From Sipunculus nudus (Eukaryota; Annelida; Sipuncula; Golfingiida; Sipunculidae), in contig CM049306.1 of NCBI GenBank assembly GCA_026874595.1, positions 20,639,019 to 20,703,018 on the forward strand: DNA of 64,000 bases, given 5' to 3'. Below are positions 25,738-36,879 of the stretch, in pieces. The notes under the pieces were generated by a model, which saw only the letters and a list, made by a program, of their open reading frames with translations, was not told where the DNA came from and did no database searches. Both the position numbers and the translations under genes were made by a program. The stretch's first letter is position 1. Each line of letters opens with the position of its first letter.

Positions 25738-27158
25738 ATTTATTTATTTATTTATTTATTTATTATAATATTGTGAAGGGTGGCCTGTACCAGAATAAGA
25801 ATTCTGTTATAAGCAGGGCCCTCTTCCAAGATATACAAGATATTATAAACAATGGAACATGATAATAAAAATACATAAAGTACATGTACAATGCGAAATA
25901 TAAAAGACATAATAAGACTGTAAAATCATTACAAAGGAATGATAATATCATAAAATTAATAAAAGGGACGGTACTAACAGCGGTAGAGCAACGATAACAT
26001 CTAAAACAATTTCGTGCTGTGATAAGATTATGACATCATTGTAAAATCGGAGAAGTACGAACGTGATAATTTTTTAAAATGCTGCAAATTAGAAGCAAAC
26101 TTAATGTGTCGAGGAAGGGAGTTCCATAGAGTACTGCCTGCATAAAAAGAGGTAGCCTTGAAGGCTTCAATACGCGGTTTCGGAAGGATACAGTTTTTGT
26201 TTTCGGTTAGCCGCGTCGAATAATTATGAATGCCCTTCGCCATATGAAAATTCTTACATAAATATGAAGTGGCTAAATCATTTATGCATTTATAGGTTAA
26301 AATAGATAGGAGGTACAAATATCGCTGTTCAATTGTCATTAAGCCTATTTCTTTCACTAAATCTAAACTTCTTTGTGTTGGGTCGTAATTTTTTGTTATT
26401 ATCCTAGCCGCACGACACTGCATTCGTTGGATTGCGGCACGGAATGTGCTGGGACAGCTGCCCCATACTGTTAGGCTATAATCTATTGAGGGTTGAACAA
26501 AGGCGTGATATATAGTGACTAAAAACTTTTGTGGTAGAAATTTGCTGAGCCGATGTAAAAGTCCAATTTTGCAACATAGCTTTTTAAAAACGGTAGAAGT
26601 GTGAGATTTCCATGTGAGATGGGCGTCAATGATCAAGCCAAGGTGAGAAAATTCATCGACATTCGGGACAATATCTTTATCGATAATTATTTGTAATGAA
26701 TTTGATTGTTTGCGTTGCTTCGAACTCACAAGCATAGTAGCTGATTTTGTGGCGTTTGCAATTAGTTTGTTTTTATTAAGCCATTTAGTAACTTGGTCTA
26801 CAGCAGCCTGTAACTTATGTTGTGCTGATTCGCGATCGATGCCGTCTGCGTATAGCGTGATGTCGTCAGCATAAATCGAGCATTTTGCGTCTGTTACATT
26901 ATCGGGCAAGTCATTAAGATATAGTAAGAAAAGAATGGGTCCAAGTACAGTGCCTTGTGGTACACCTGTATCGATTGTTTTTACCTCAGAATTATAGTTA
27001 TTGAAGCAGACAAACTGCTTTCGATCGTATAAATAATTATAAAACCAGGTGTGCGAATTTCCATTTACGCCATACTGTTTTAATTTACCAAATAATATAT
27101 CGTGATTTAGGGAATCAAAACCTTTTTTAAGGTCGAGAAAGCATATGGAGTTGTAAAA
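25738..27158 (-). mobile_element. 5'-truncated non-LTR retrotransposon with (AATA)n tail
   Basis: Minus-strand RT coding region (26028-27158) followed by a 3' UTR of about 270 bp containing 'gaagagggccctgcttata' and ending in an (AATA)n tail at 25738-25766. The 5' end is cut inside the RT domain. Beyond 27158 the sequence changes to the tandem repeat element at 27160-28190. No convincing target-site duplication was found. Confidence 0.9.
26028..27158 (-). CDS. Partial reverse transcriptase of a LINE (jockey/CR1-type), open frame
   Basis: An uninterrupted 376-codon frame on the minus strand, entered at the truncation point and closed by a stop at 26028. It starts inside RT with SICFLDLKKGFDSLNHDILF (metal-binding aspartate motif A; most relatives have KKAFD). 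It continues through GNSHTWFYNYLYDRKQFVC, GVPQGTVLGPILFLLYLNDL and the catalytic YADD box about 90 codons in. Then come HLGLIIDAHLTWKSH, YHAFVQPSIDYSLTVWG, MQCRAARIITK and a C-terminal LWNSLPRHIK. These are the RT palm, thumb and conserved tail; the endonuclease and N-terminal RT are missing. The only ATG-like entry downstream is not a biological start. The frame has no stops, which suggests a fairly recent insertion compared with the LINE at 1397-2645. Clade not resolved by eye. Confidence 0.9.
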   Translation of the reverse strand, partial: FYNSICFLDLKKGFDSLNHDILFGKLKQYGVNGNSHTWFYNYLYDRKQFVCFNNYNSEVKTIDTGVPQGTVLGPILFLLYLNDLPDNVTDAKCSIYADDITLYADGIDRESAQHKLQAAVDQVTKWLNKNKLIANATKSATMLVSSKQRKQSNSLQIIIDKDIVPNVDEFSHLGLIIDAHLTWKSHTSTVFKKLCCKIGLLHRLSKFLPQKFLVTIYHAFVQPSIDYSLTVWGSCPSTFRAAIQRMQCRAARIITKNYDPTQRSLDLVKEIGLMTIEQRYLYLLSILTYKCINDLATSYLCKNFHMAKGIHNYSTRLTENKNCILPKPRIEAFKATSFYAGSTLWNSLPRHIKFASNLQHFKKLSRSYFSDFTMMS

Positions 27159-27159
27159 C

Positions 27160-28190
27160 TAGAACATCAGCAAAAGCTGACAAAACCCTCAGCCAAAAGA
27201 ATAGTGTTTATATAGGAAGTAACAGTAACAAGTACGAAATATTTGTTCTCACTTGGATGTATATCTGTACATGTCTCAGTTATGAATTTATACTGGAGAG
27301 GTATCTACCATATTTCATAACAATCCACCAAAGCCTTCCTGAGAAATAAGCCCCTAAGTTTTACTCTATTTTAAGCTATGTGACCTTGAACAGTAGGCCA
27401 AGGTTACCCATGTTTGAACATGACCAAGATTTTGTAAATATGCATCAGCACTTGGGAAATGAAGTTCCTGTGTTAAATACCTTTGGAGATATCCCGCTCA
27501 CAAGGCAAAAGTTGAAAAATCCGATAAAAATTAATTAAAAATCAGAAATGGTAAGTGGCACCCCCTTACTTGTGCAGCAGGTAAAAACCATCAGACCCAA
27601 TGATCATATAGTAAGTTTTGTGAAAATCCACCTAATGGTTCCTGAGAAATAAGCTTCTAAGTGTTTTTCTATAATCAGCTCTAAATACTTAGAAATTAGG
27701 TCAAGGTCACCCATTTAAAAACTGACCTTAGATTTCATCAATATACATCTCAACCGAAGAAATAAAATTCCTACGGTGAATCCTTTTAGGAATATCCCGC
27801 TCACAAGGCCAAAGTTGAAAAATCCGAGAAAAATTAGTTTATAATCAAAAATTGTAGGTGGCGCCTCCTTAATTGTGCAGCAGGTAAAGACCATCAGTCG
27901 CAATGATCATAGTAAGTTTTGTAAAAATCCACCCAATGGTTCCTGAAAATTAAGCTTCTAAGTGTTTTTCTATAATCAGCTCTAAAACGTAGAAAAATAG
28001 TTCAAGGTCACCCATCTTCGAACTGGTCCGAGATTTTGTCGATATACATCTTCACCGAAGAAATAAAATTCCTACGGTGAATCCTTTTAGAGATATCCTC
28101 CTCACAAGGTAAAAGTTAACGGACGCCGGACGGACGGACGGACAGCTTGGGTGACGACAATAGCCCATCAGCCCAAGGGCTGAGTGCTAA
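27160..28190 (+). mobile_element. Pearl/Helitron-like element: three ~303-bp tandem units, (GGAC)n, hairpin, CTAA
   Basis: The words 'gcagcaggtaaa', 'accatcag', 'aatggttcctga', 'caaggtcaccca' and 'gatatcc(c)gctcacaagg' recur in the same order with a spacing of 303 bp (27580 to 27883), giving about three units. The last unit ends in (GGAC)n at 28127-28144, a CAGCCC/GGGCTG hairpin at 28169-28182 and CTAA at 28187-28190. Tandem core repeats followed by an ACGG microsatellite are the described architecture of molluscan pearl-group elements, and a hairpin followed by CTRR is typical of Helitron 3' ends. The assignment is inference: no 5' end was found, and the hairpin-to-CTAA gap is shorter than usual. 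Confidence 0.6.
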
Positions 28191-28535
28191 AAACCAGACC
28201 TTTCTGAAACGTGACAGAGTATATCCAGTCACTGACAGCTTATCAAATGCAACCAAAAAGCTGTAAACTAGACCTGTCTGCATGTCCAAAAATACTAACC
28301 GAGTTAATAAGATTTCTGTTAAATCTTATTCTCATTTAACAGCACATGCCGAGAGATTTGATAAAACTTGCAGTTGGCTACCTGTAGCAGAATTTTAGAC
28401 CTCTGGCGTAAACCGGATAAAAGTTTTTGCCAAATCTTGCTTATTCTCGTACTTGGACTAGAAGATCTGGTGAGACTTGCATTTGTTTTCACCGGAGGCT
28501 TGTCAAATATTGTTTGCTCTGGATCCAGAGGGCCT

Positions 28536-28558
28536 CCCCCCCCCCCCCCCCCCCCCCC
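28536..28558. repeat. Poly-C tract (23 bp)
   Basis: Uninterrupted C run following 'ctggatccagagggcct'. Confidence 0.95.
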
Positions 28559-28807
28559 AACGTTGAGTTGTAACATCTCTCATTTCATCTATTTATTTTC
28601 CCAGTTATTTTTTCCCAGTTTCTTTTTCATTCCCTATGTATCAGATTTTTTTTATTTATTCACAGTTTATTTTTTTATACATAAATTAAGGATATTAATG
28701 TGATTGCTCCATTATTACTATACTCCAAATATTACTATTCTGAGAGAGGCGGTCATTTCGTCATTAAAACAGCCTATTTTTTATAGGCTGGAATATATAT
28801 ATATAGC

Positions 28808-28873
<66 letters not shown>

Positions 28874-28880
28874 TAATAAT
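28808..28880. repeat. (TAA)n microsatellite
   Basis: About 24 TAA units with one interruption. No LINE 3' UTR was recognised next to it, unlike the array at 1397. Confidence 0.95.
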
Positions 28881-28947
28881 ATATATACAAAAAATTACTA
28901 ATTCACAATTCAAGAACATTTTTTTCTAAATCCCCATCAACCCCTAG

Positions 28948-28966
28948 CCCCCCCCCCCCCCCCCCC
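28948..28966. repeat. Poly-C tract (19 bp)
   Basis: C run followed by 'gatttcacgaatttctggat'. A GGATCC word also lies near the poly-C at 28536. Confidence 0.95.
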
Positions 28967-29495
28967 GATTTCACGAATTTCTGGATCCGCCTAAGCAAGT
29001 AACATTTCCTTGCCATTAGAAAAGCTAATAACTTAGTAATATGACAACATGAACAACGCTTAGATGTATTAATTAGATGGAAAAATGATTAGATGTACAC
29101 ATGAAATGAGATATAAGCCTTCAAGCAACATTGACTCCATTACACCATGCACTGAATCTTACATGCAGAATACATCGTGCTTGGTTGAACGACGACAAAA
29201 CGCCATATCATAGACGTAGTACAGGTAATGGCAAATTAAAGTGTAACCTTAATGTTCTCAGCTGCAAGGACAGGGAAGAGGATGCCCTCTTTGAGATATG
29301 AGGCAGAAACATTGTTAACGCCTATGTCGGATTAAAAGGGTAAGTGTAGCACCACACGATGTCATCAAAGAAACACGCCCATTGAGAATGGTCTGTTGTC
29401 AGGCATAAAAGTAGGAAGCATACTTGGGAGGTCTCGTATGTGGATGGTGCCGTGGTGCACTAAGCTAAGGATGTGTTGTAAAACTTCAAATTATA

Positions 29496-29700
29496 CCTCC
29501 GCCAGGGGCAAGATACTATGTTTCTGTCTTGGTTGGACGCTTGGTCTGTTTTTATTTATTTATTTATTTGCAAATTCATTCAAAATGATTTGAACGCATT
29601 TTGATGAAATTCTGTGCAGGATAAGTGTAAAACAACGGAAACCATTCATTAACGCCAGAGTAAAAGTTTATTATAATTCAGATGTAATCTAATTAACCAT
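29496..29700 (+). mobile_element. Dispersed short repeat, copy B
   Basis: Starts 'cctccgccagg', followed by 'actatgtttctgtcttggt', T-rich 'tttatttatttattt' and 'cgcattttgatgaaattctg'. The word order matches the other copies. The right boundary is uncertain. Confidence 0.6.
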
Positions 29701-32499
29701 TTTTAGTTAAATTATTGTTACCTTAGTCATATAGAGTAAATCTTTATAGGGCCAGAGCAATACTCATTTGAGACCGCCTTTGATCTTGAGCTTACCTGTG
29801 ATACAACCATGGATTTGCTTAACTTGAAATGGGGCCTGGATAGGTGTTTGTGTGGTCCATGACCGCTTCTATTTTTTATATAGTCATGATCAGATGTTAT
29901 CTCGTATCTGTAACGAACCTGGCAATTCCATTAAATCCCATGTGACATTAATATCTCTGTAGAATTTTAATTGTAAAGATAATGCCTTTATATCACATTT
30001 TTTAAATCTTGCCTGATTGCTCTTTAGAAAAAAATTATTCTTGAAATGAAATATAAAATTGTGTAAGCATTACATGGATCATCGAGAATAGATGTTCTAT
30101 AAAATATCGATACTTTTATCAATACTGTCGATAATGGATCTGTAATATCCAGGAGGTTATGTTTAAATATCTTGCTTCATAAATACAGAACACCAATTTT
30201 AATGATTTAACCTTTTTAAATAAATTGTCTTCCTATTTCAGTGTATAATATTATCACGCATTGAACTCTAAGTTTACATATACTCCCAGTTAACCATACC
30301 TTATTTTTTTTTAAGAATGAGGATTAAGTAACATTTTGAGTACAATTTTTTCCGGGAATGTTATATAAACTTAGGTCCAGGTGTAATACATAAAGCCCAA
30401 AATTAAAATATCCAAAATCTATAAACCCTTTCGGTGATATCGTTATAATGTGAAGTAAAGGGAATTCCACGAAAAAGACCACAGTACAAATGAAGCTTAT
30501 AATCGCATCACATTAATGAGAGGATTTAACAAATTGTAGGCCTTGGTTCGCTATAGGGTCCTTGACAGGACTACCAAAGTGACAATGCTGCTCACATTCT
30601 AATTACCCGGCGGCATTACTGGGATTTAATAACCTTCCCGTACCGAGAATTCCCCGTGGCCTCGGTTTCCGTTTTGGCCTTTTCGCACAGGTAACGTTGA
30701 TCAAAGCTGCCCTGACGAATGTGACAGGAACATATCCCGCCCCGCCCGGAAGTGTCCATCACACCGGAAGGAAGGCCATCTTGATACCTTAGCAGACTCA
30801 GCTAGTAAGGACATCCGTGTAAAGACGGCAGGACCTAAGGACAGACCTGCTCGTTTGATGAGCATTCCTGGCTAAAACTGCGCTTAATTTGTATTTTTTC
30901 ATGCCTGCAGTCATTTTAATTAACGTTAGACGGTCTTACACAATGTATATTTATAAACGCACATTTTAGACCGTATATTGATATACAGAAATTAATATTG
31001 CCCCTATTCATGAATATATATTATTCATTTCTTAAGAACATGCAGTCATGATTTTTATGATCTTGCAAGACAATTGAGAAATCTCACGCTTTCAATACTT
31101 GAATCATCGATTATCTTCGAACAAAAAAGCCCATTGACAATAAAATGAACACTCATCCTTATGTGGTAATACTTTTTTAATTATGGATAACACGACGAGA
31201 CCGTGCACCTGGTTTTGTTGACTTCATGAAAGTAACCCTTTCGCTCCGCATCGTTCTTTCAACCTATCGGTATCAGCTTCATTTCACCGAAATCTATCAG
31301 AATGGGTGTACAGTAGTAAGGTCTTGCCAATTTGCATGATATATATATATATATAATTCTATAAGACTTTATGGTAGGGGTCTAATGTCGAGAACCGCAC
31401 TGTTTTATCAGTGTGCAAATATTTTGTCACTTTTAACAATACATTGCGGCCGGTCTCTATATATACGCTGTTACCTGAAATTAAGCAGACTACATGTGAT
31501 CGTGTACTTCTAACATCAGCCACCGAATGTGAAAAAAAAATTAAGGTATCAGGCCAAAAAAGGTATGGTTCTCAGGCACTGCGCGCGTCACCTCTAAACC
31601 CCCGCACGTAAAATTTTTATTTTGATTTTCGACAGAAACTTACACATTTTGAGCTCCAGCCGCTCAGACATTTCTTTCAAGAAGATAAAATAATACAAGT
31701 TTGATAAGTTTCCCTTTGTTATGTAGTGCTTTTACCTGATTAGCAAAACAATTCTATTATTGTCATGCTTTTCCATGAACATCTGACATTTTATTTTGCC
31801 TAATTCAGCCTATAAGTAAATCTCCTCACATGTTTTTTTTTTTTTCATTTTAATTTGATTTTTTAATAAGACCGCCTGATGTTGGAGACATTTTTGTAAA
31901 ATGATTGCATACATATAAATATTTCAGAGAATTTATCATGTAAACCTCGACGCTTATATATGTAGAAGGAATTTACCACAAAACAAAATAAGATAATGAC
32001 TAAAACAGTTAACTCACTTTATGAAAAAAAACTTTTTTGTGTGTGTGGCGAGATTAAGGACATGGCTAGGACATGTCGTGCATGATATACATATAAGATT
32101 TACTAAATTTGCAGTGCTGATCCACGGCGCATATATAAAAAATAACCCTCAAACTGATGTCCTCTATGGTGGAATGATGCAGAGGACACGTACCCTGGCC
32201 TCGATTTTCTAACTGAGACCATGACGTTCAAGAACTCTGTATAGGTAGACTGTTAAAATTCCTGGTAATGTGTGGATTCTCACAGTGTTGTGAACTCTTC
32301 ATACTCTCGGCTGATTAAAAAGGGCCGGATGATCTTTTCTCATTGTTGTAATCTCCAGCTCTATATTGTTGCTTAGTGCAAGATTTAGCGGGCGAGTACG
32401 TCAAAGCAGACGACAATACGCCAAGTCCGACTACAGGCTTAACCGCCCACGCAGCCCGCGGCACGCCCTTGAAGTGTCCTTCCAGGTGATGTCTCTTAA
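29701..32499. other. Intergenic; GC-richer island near 30540-30880
   Basis: No gene. The island at 30540-30880 has CpG-containing words ('attacccggcggcattac', 'cccgccccgcccgg') and TAATTA-type words, and might be regulatory, but nothing nearby supports a role. The rest is AT-rich and featureless apart from a short (AT)n at 31340-31354. Confidence 0.4.
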
Positions 32500-32514
32500 A
32501 GGCCCAATTCCGGT
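32500..32514. repeat. Left terminal inverted repeat
   Basis: AGGCCCAATTCCGGT, preceded by TTAA. It overlaps a subterminal hairpin at 32510-32527 (CCGGTGGG / CCCACCGG, 8-bp perfect stem, 2-nt loop) that the right end lacks. Confidence 0.8.
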
Positions 32515-32856
32515 GGGACCCCACCGGAGTGATCCCATCCCAAGTGAAGCTGGTTGAGACTGACCATGTGATTAATGATCCAGTGTGCCTTGGGGCAGCT
32601 TAGGGAATTTCCCAGCCTGGCTGCATGGGTATTTCAACGCACCTCTGTGTATCAGTGTAAAACTGAGGACCAGGGATAGAAAGCTAATGAAGGGGATATT
32701 GTTTGCTTTGTTTGCAAGCTGTTTAAAAAAAGCAAAAATAATCATGTACCTGTACCATGTGGATTTAATGTGTGGACATTTTTTAACATTTTATATAGAT
32801 ATATTCCAATTGTAAAACTTCATTGTTTATGCATATAACTGTCATAATAAGTGTGT

Positions 32857-33397
32857 TTACATTATCACATGTTCCCAAATTGTGTCAAAGAATGCAAGTT
32901 GTTTTTCTTTTAAAATTTTCTCTCCTTGTTGTCTTCGTGGGTTTTTAACAGACATTCTGTTAGACACTGATGTACTTTCTCTATCCATGTTTTCATTCCA
33001 CTCAATTACTGACATGTTGCTGCGGCGTTGATACTCATCATAGCCAAATGAGATCCTTAATATTTTATCATGGTAAATTAAGCAGGCATTGTTAAAGGAC
33101 TCAACATAATGGGTGTTCTGACACAATATAAAGTCTTCAGCATGCTTGTACACCCTGAGGCCTGTGATGGCTTTCATAAGCATCTGCTCTGCTTTTTGAT
33201 CTGTAATCAAACATTTTGTTTCATAAAGGGCACCTTCTTCCTTGCATCTAGTTGATGGAAAGCAGTTAGCATGGTTCCCCTTATAATGTTCTACAAGGCC
33301 TCGCATGTTTGCCCTCAGTTTGTCAGCTGAACCATCACAGTGCTTCATGCTCCAGTGTATATGAGTACGGACATGGGTCACAAATGGATCTAATACA
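32857..33397 (-). CDS. C-terminal transposase-like protein fragment (unknown superfamily)
   Basis: About 180 codons on the minus strand, ending at a stop at 32857. The frame continues above the apparent start (VLDPF before VTHVRTHIHW) to a plausible splice acceptor 'ttattattctgtattag' at about 33394, so this looks like a last exon. Visible features are a possible metal-binding cluster HYKGNHANCFPSTRC, a VESFNNACLIYHDK block and YQRRSNMSVIEWNENMDRES, and a basic C-terminus (NPRRQQGEKILKEKQ). The ESFNN plus WNEN arrangement resembles animal transposon proteins I have seen described loosely as Mutator- or Kolobok-like, and the glutamate could be the third residue of a DDE triad. That is recollection, not a search result. 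Its position inside TIRs supports a transposase origin. Upstream catalytic parts are absent. Confidence 0.6.
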
Positions 33398-33928
33398 GAA
33401 TAATAAAACTGCCAATATCAAAGACATGTTTTACATAGTAACACATTAATTCATCAAGTAGTACACTGTCTGCATTATCATGCCATCATGACTGTTATAT
33501 AAACTGTAGTAGCCAGCCTTATCAGCAGCTGAGCTTCTGTTGTGATAAGATGATGGCTGGGTCAGAGCAAGCTAGGCCTGTCTTAGTGTCTGGCATGTGG
33601 TCTGTGCAGTAAGCAGGGGAAAGGGGGTTTCCAAGCTGTCACATGTGTGCCTCTGTTGTGATACTTGATACCCCAAAGCTAGGACCGGTAAATTCAAATT
33701 TGTGTTGGCTGCTGTGTACAAAACTTAGGAATTTTCACTTAAAATAAATCCTTTGTGCTTAATGAAGGAATAAAATGATATCTTTCCAAGAGATGTTTCT
33801 CACAGACATTTTTGGGGACAAACAGGTTAGTAATTTTTGATAAAATCCACATTAAAGCTCCTGAAGCCAGGTTTGTGTGAGCACTGCAGTGACAGGTTAT
33901 ATACTGGCTCGGCTGTGGCTCCACTTCT

Positions 33929-33937
33929 CCTTTTATA
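33929..33937 (-). promoter_or_regulatory. TATA box (TATAAAAGG) abutting the right TIR
   Basis: On the minus strand TATAAAAGG directly follows the terminal repeat and points toward the transposase-like ORF. A start site would be expected about 25-30 bp further in, near 33900. Confidence 0.5.
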
Positions 33938-33951
33938 CCGGAACTGGGCCT
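33937..33951. repeat. Right terminal inverted repeat
   Basis: ACCGGAACTGGGCCT on the plus strand, the reverse complement of the left TIR with one mismatch, followed by TTAA. Confidence 0.8.
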
Positions 33952-34150
33952 TTAATCAACTAATACCAGCCATGGGCAGTGTCCAGGGCCACATGTGGTC
34001 ACGGAAGTCACGCAACGAGATTTTCAGCATGGTACTGAATAATTATAATGATGCACGGATCAAATGCAAGGGCGATTAATTAATTTGTGGGCACACACAA
34101 GGTCATACAATATAGACCATTAATTTAACGGAAGATACTAGTTATATTTA

Positions 34151-34345
34151 CCCTCGCCAAGGAGGTTATGTTTTCACCCGTGCTTTTGTTTTTCTGTTAT
34201 GGCAGGGTTTTTCAAACTAAAGAACTGATTGTAAGAAAATTAGTGCAAGGGATGTTTCGATTTATTTCATGCAGCATGGGAATGGGTTCCATGCATTATA
34301 GAAGGTTTGCGCTACACTCATTTTCTTTCTGGCGCAGATTTAAAA
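34151..34345 (+). mobile_element. Dispersed short repeat, copy C
   Basis: Begins 'ccctcgccaaggaggttatg' then 'ttttcacccgtgcttttgtttttc' and a later 'ggcgcagatttaaaatgg'. This is the best-preserved left end of the family. The right end is diverged. Confidence 0.65.
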
Positions 34346-35171
34346 TGGAGATCATGAAAAACATCTGTCAGTTCACTCTATCTCCAATGTTCCTATCTTA
34401 TTCGAAGAAAAAAAATCAAACCATACCAATAAACCTATAAATGTACATATGTTTAAATGATATGCATGTATAAATGGAGAGGACCACGCTAAGGGTAAAG
34501 GAAATCTTTCCCACTCATAAATAATTTTACAGACATATGATCTTTAAGGAACACTTTCAATATAATATATATCAACAAATATCTATAATACACAGAGGCT
34601 TTAGTAGATACTATAAGGAATACACACACAAAAAATGTATTCAAATCGTGTTTATATACGTACATGCCGGGTATATATGCATGTCTTTACCTGCAGATTT
34701 TGTGTGGAAAACGCAGGTGGGCATCAACTTATTTATAGTAAAATAAATCAAATAAAGTAAACTATATCTAGACAAACACATGGTGCTTTTCATATCCATA
34801 TCTATATAAGGGATGGGCATGAGTGTATGTATACGGCTTGCCACAGCCCCGACCTATATATATGTACGAACAGCTGATTGCCTTTAGTCGATTCCCCATG
34901 CAGACTTTTGTATTTATAGTCATACAAATATATCTTGGGAACTGGAAACTTCCGTTCAGGTGTGTATCAATGATATGCGTGGACGAGATTTCGGAATAGA
35001 AAAAAATAGAACATTGATATGTATATTGCAACTGAGTGTGTAAATTATGCCTATATTAAATGTAAACATTTGCAATAACTTAAGTATTTTCATCAGCTTT
35101 CATATCGTTAATTAACATAACCCTTTGTACACATACATATGCACAAACAACACGCACACACATGCATATAA
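34346..35171. other. Intergenic, no gene supported
   Basis: AT-rich DNA before the 42-bp satellite; the overlapping short ORFs carry no domain. Confidence 0.5.
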
Positions 35172-36851
35172 ATGGGGAAGAAAACATACAGCCATGCCCT
35201 GGTACCCCTGACAATGGAGAAGAAAACATTCAGCCTTGCCCTGGTACCCCTGACAATGGAGAAGAAAACATACAGCCTTGCCCTGGTACCCTTGAGAATG
35301 GAGAAGAAAACATTCAACCTTGCCCTGGTACTCCTGACAATGGAGAAGAAAACATTCAGCCTTGCCCTGGTACCCCTGACAATGGAGAAGAAAACATTCA
35401 ACCTTGCATTAGTACCTCTGAAAATAGAGAAGAAAACATTCAGCCTTGCATTAGTACCTCTGACAATAGAGAAGAAAACATTCAGCCTTGCATTAGTACC
35501 TCTGACAAGAGAGAAGAAAACATTCAGCCTTGCCCTGGTACCCCTGACAATGGAGAAGAAAACATTCAGCCTTCCATTAGTACCCCTGACAAGAGAGAAG
35601 AAAACATTCAGCCTTGCCCTGTTACCCTTGACAATGGAGAAGAAAATATTCAACCTTGCATTAGTACCCCTGACAAGAGAGAAGAAAACATTCAGCCTTG
35701 CCCGGTACCCTTGACAATGGAGAAGAAAACATTCAGCCTTGCCCTGGTACCCCTGACAATGGAGAAGATAACATACAGCCTTGCTCTGGTACCCTTGACA
35801 ATGGAGAAGAAAACATTCAACCTTGCATTAGTACCTCTGACAATAGAGAAGAAAACATTCAGCCTTGCCCTGGTACCCCTTAAAATGGAGAAGAAAACAT
35901 TCAGCCTTGCCCTGGTACCCCTGACAATGGAGAAGAAAATATTCAACCTTGCATTAGTACCCCTGACAAGAGAGAAGAAAACATTCAGCCTTGTCCTGGT
36001 ACCCCTTGACAATGGAGAAGAAAACATACAGCCATGCCCTGGTACCCCTGACAATGGAGAAGAAAACATTCAGCCTTGCCCTGGTACCCCTGACAATGGA
36101 GAAGAAAACATTCAGCCTTGCCCTGGTACCCTTGAGAATGGAGAAGAAAACATTCAACCTTGCCCTGGTACTCCTGACAATGGAGAAGAAAACATTCAGC
36201 CTTGCCCTGGTACCCCTGACAATGGAGAAGAAAACATTCAACCTTGCATTAGTACCTCTGACAATAGAGAAGAAAACATTCAGCCTTGCATTAGTACCTC
36301 TGACAATAGAGAAGAAAACATTCAGCCTTGCATTAGTACCTCTGACAAGAGAGAAGAAAACATTCAGCCTTGCCCTGGTACCCCTGACAATGGAGAAGAA
36401 AACATTCAGCCTTGCATTAGTACCCCTGACAAGAGAGAAGAAAACATTCAGCCTTACCCTGTTACCCTTGACAATGGAGAAGAAAATATTCAACCTTGCA
36501 TTAGTACCCCTGACAAGAGAGAAGAAAACATTCAGCCTTGCCCTGGTACCCCTGACAATGGAGAAGAAAACATTCAGCCTTGCCCTGGTACCCCTGACAA
36601 TGGAGAAGATAACATACAGCCTTGCCCTGATACCCTTGACAATGGAGAAGAAAACATTCAACCTTGCATTAGTACCTCTGACAAGAGAGAAGAAAACATT
36701 CAGCCTTGCCCTGGTACCCCTGACAATGGAGAAGAAAACATTCAGCCTTGCATTAGTACCCCTGACAAGAGAGAAGAAAACATTCAGCCTTGCCCTGTTA
36801 CCCTTGACAATGGAGAAGAAAATATTCAACCTTGCATTAGTACCCCTGACA
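35172..36851 (+). repeat. 840-bp higher-order unit (20 monomers), two copies
   Basis: The variant order starting at 35172 is repeated from 36012, exactly 840 bp (20 x 42) later. Both carry the 'acatacagccatgcc' monomer, the 'cttgagaatgg' monomer and then three successive 'cattagtacctctga' monomers. Only a few single-base differences separate the copies over their first 520 bp, after which the first copy gains a frameshift monomer. Confidence 0.85.
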
Positions 36852-36879
36852 AGAGAGAAGAAAACATTCAGGCTTGCCC

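Larger units (their letters stand above)
32500..33951 (-). mobile_element. TTAA-flanked DNA transposon, 1,452 bp, with TIRs and transposase-like ORF
   Basis: Left terminus 32500-32514 reads AGGCCCAATTCCGGT. The right terminus 33937-33951, read on the minus strand, is AGGCCCAGTTCCGGT, so 14 of 15 positions match. TTAA sits immediately outside both ends (32496-32499 and 33952-33955), as expected for a TTAA target-site duplication. A protein-coding segment on the minus strand and a TATA box at the right end lie inside. TTAA duplications are known for the Kolobok and piggyBac superfamilies. The AGG terminus does not look like the usual piggyBac CC-start, so Kolobok-like is the better guess, unproven. 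At 1.45 kb with only about 180 codons, it is probably a deletion derivative. Confidence 0.75.

Noticed and set aside
25738..27160. Target-site duplication of the LINE
   Set aside because: Flanks at the two ends do not match over more than a few AT-rich bases.
28771..28791. CAGCCTAT / ATAGGCTG hairpin resembling a terminator
   Set aside because: Bacterial-type terminators are not meaningful here and the stem is only 8 bp.
33739..33924. 61-codon minus-strand ORF just inside the right TIR
   Set aside because: It could be a first exon of the transposase, since it follows the TATA box. It has no recognisable domain and no clear splice donor, so it is not listed as coding.
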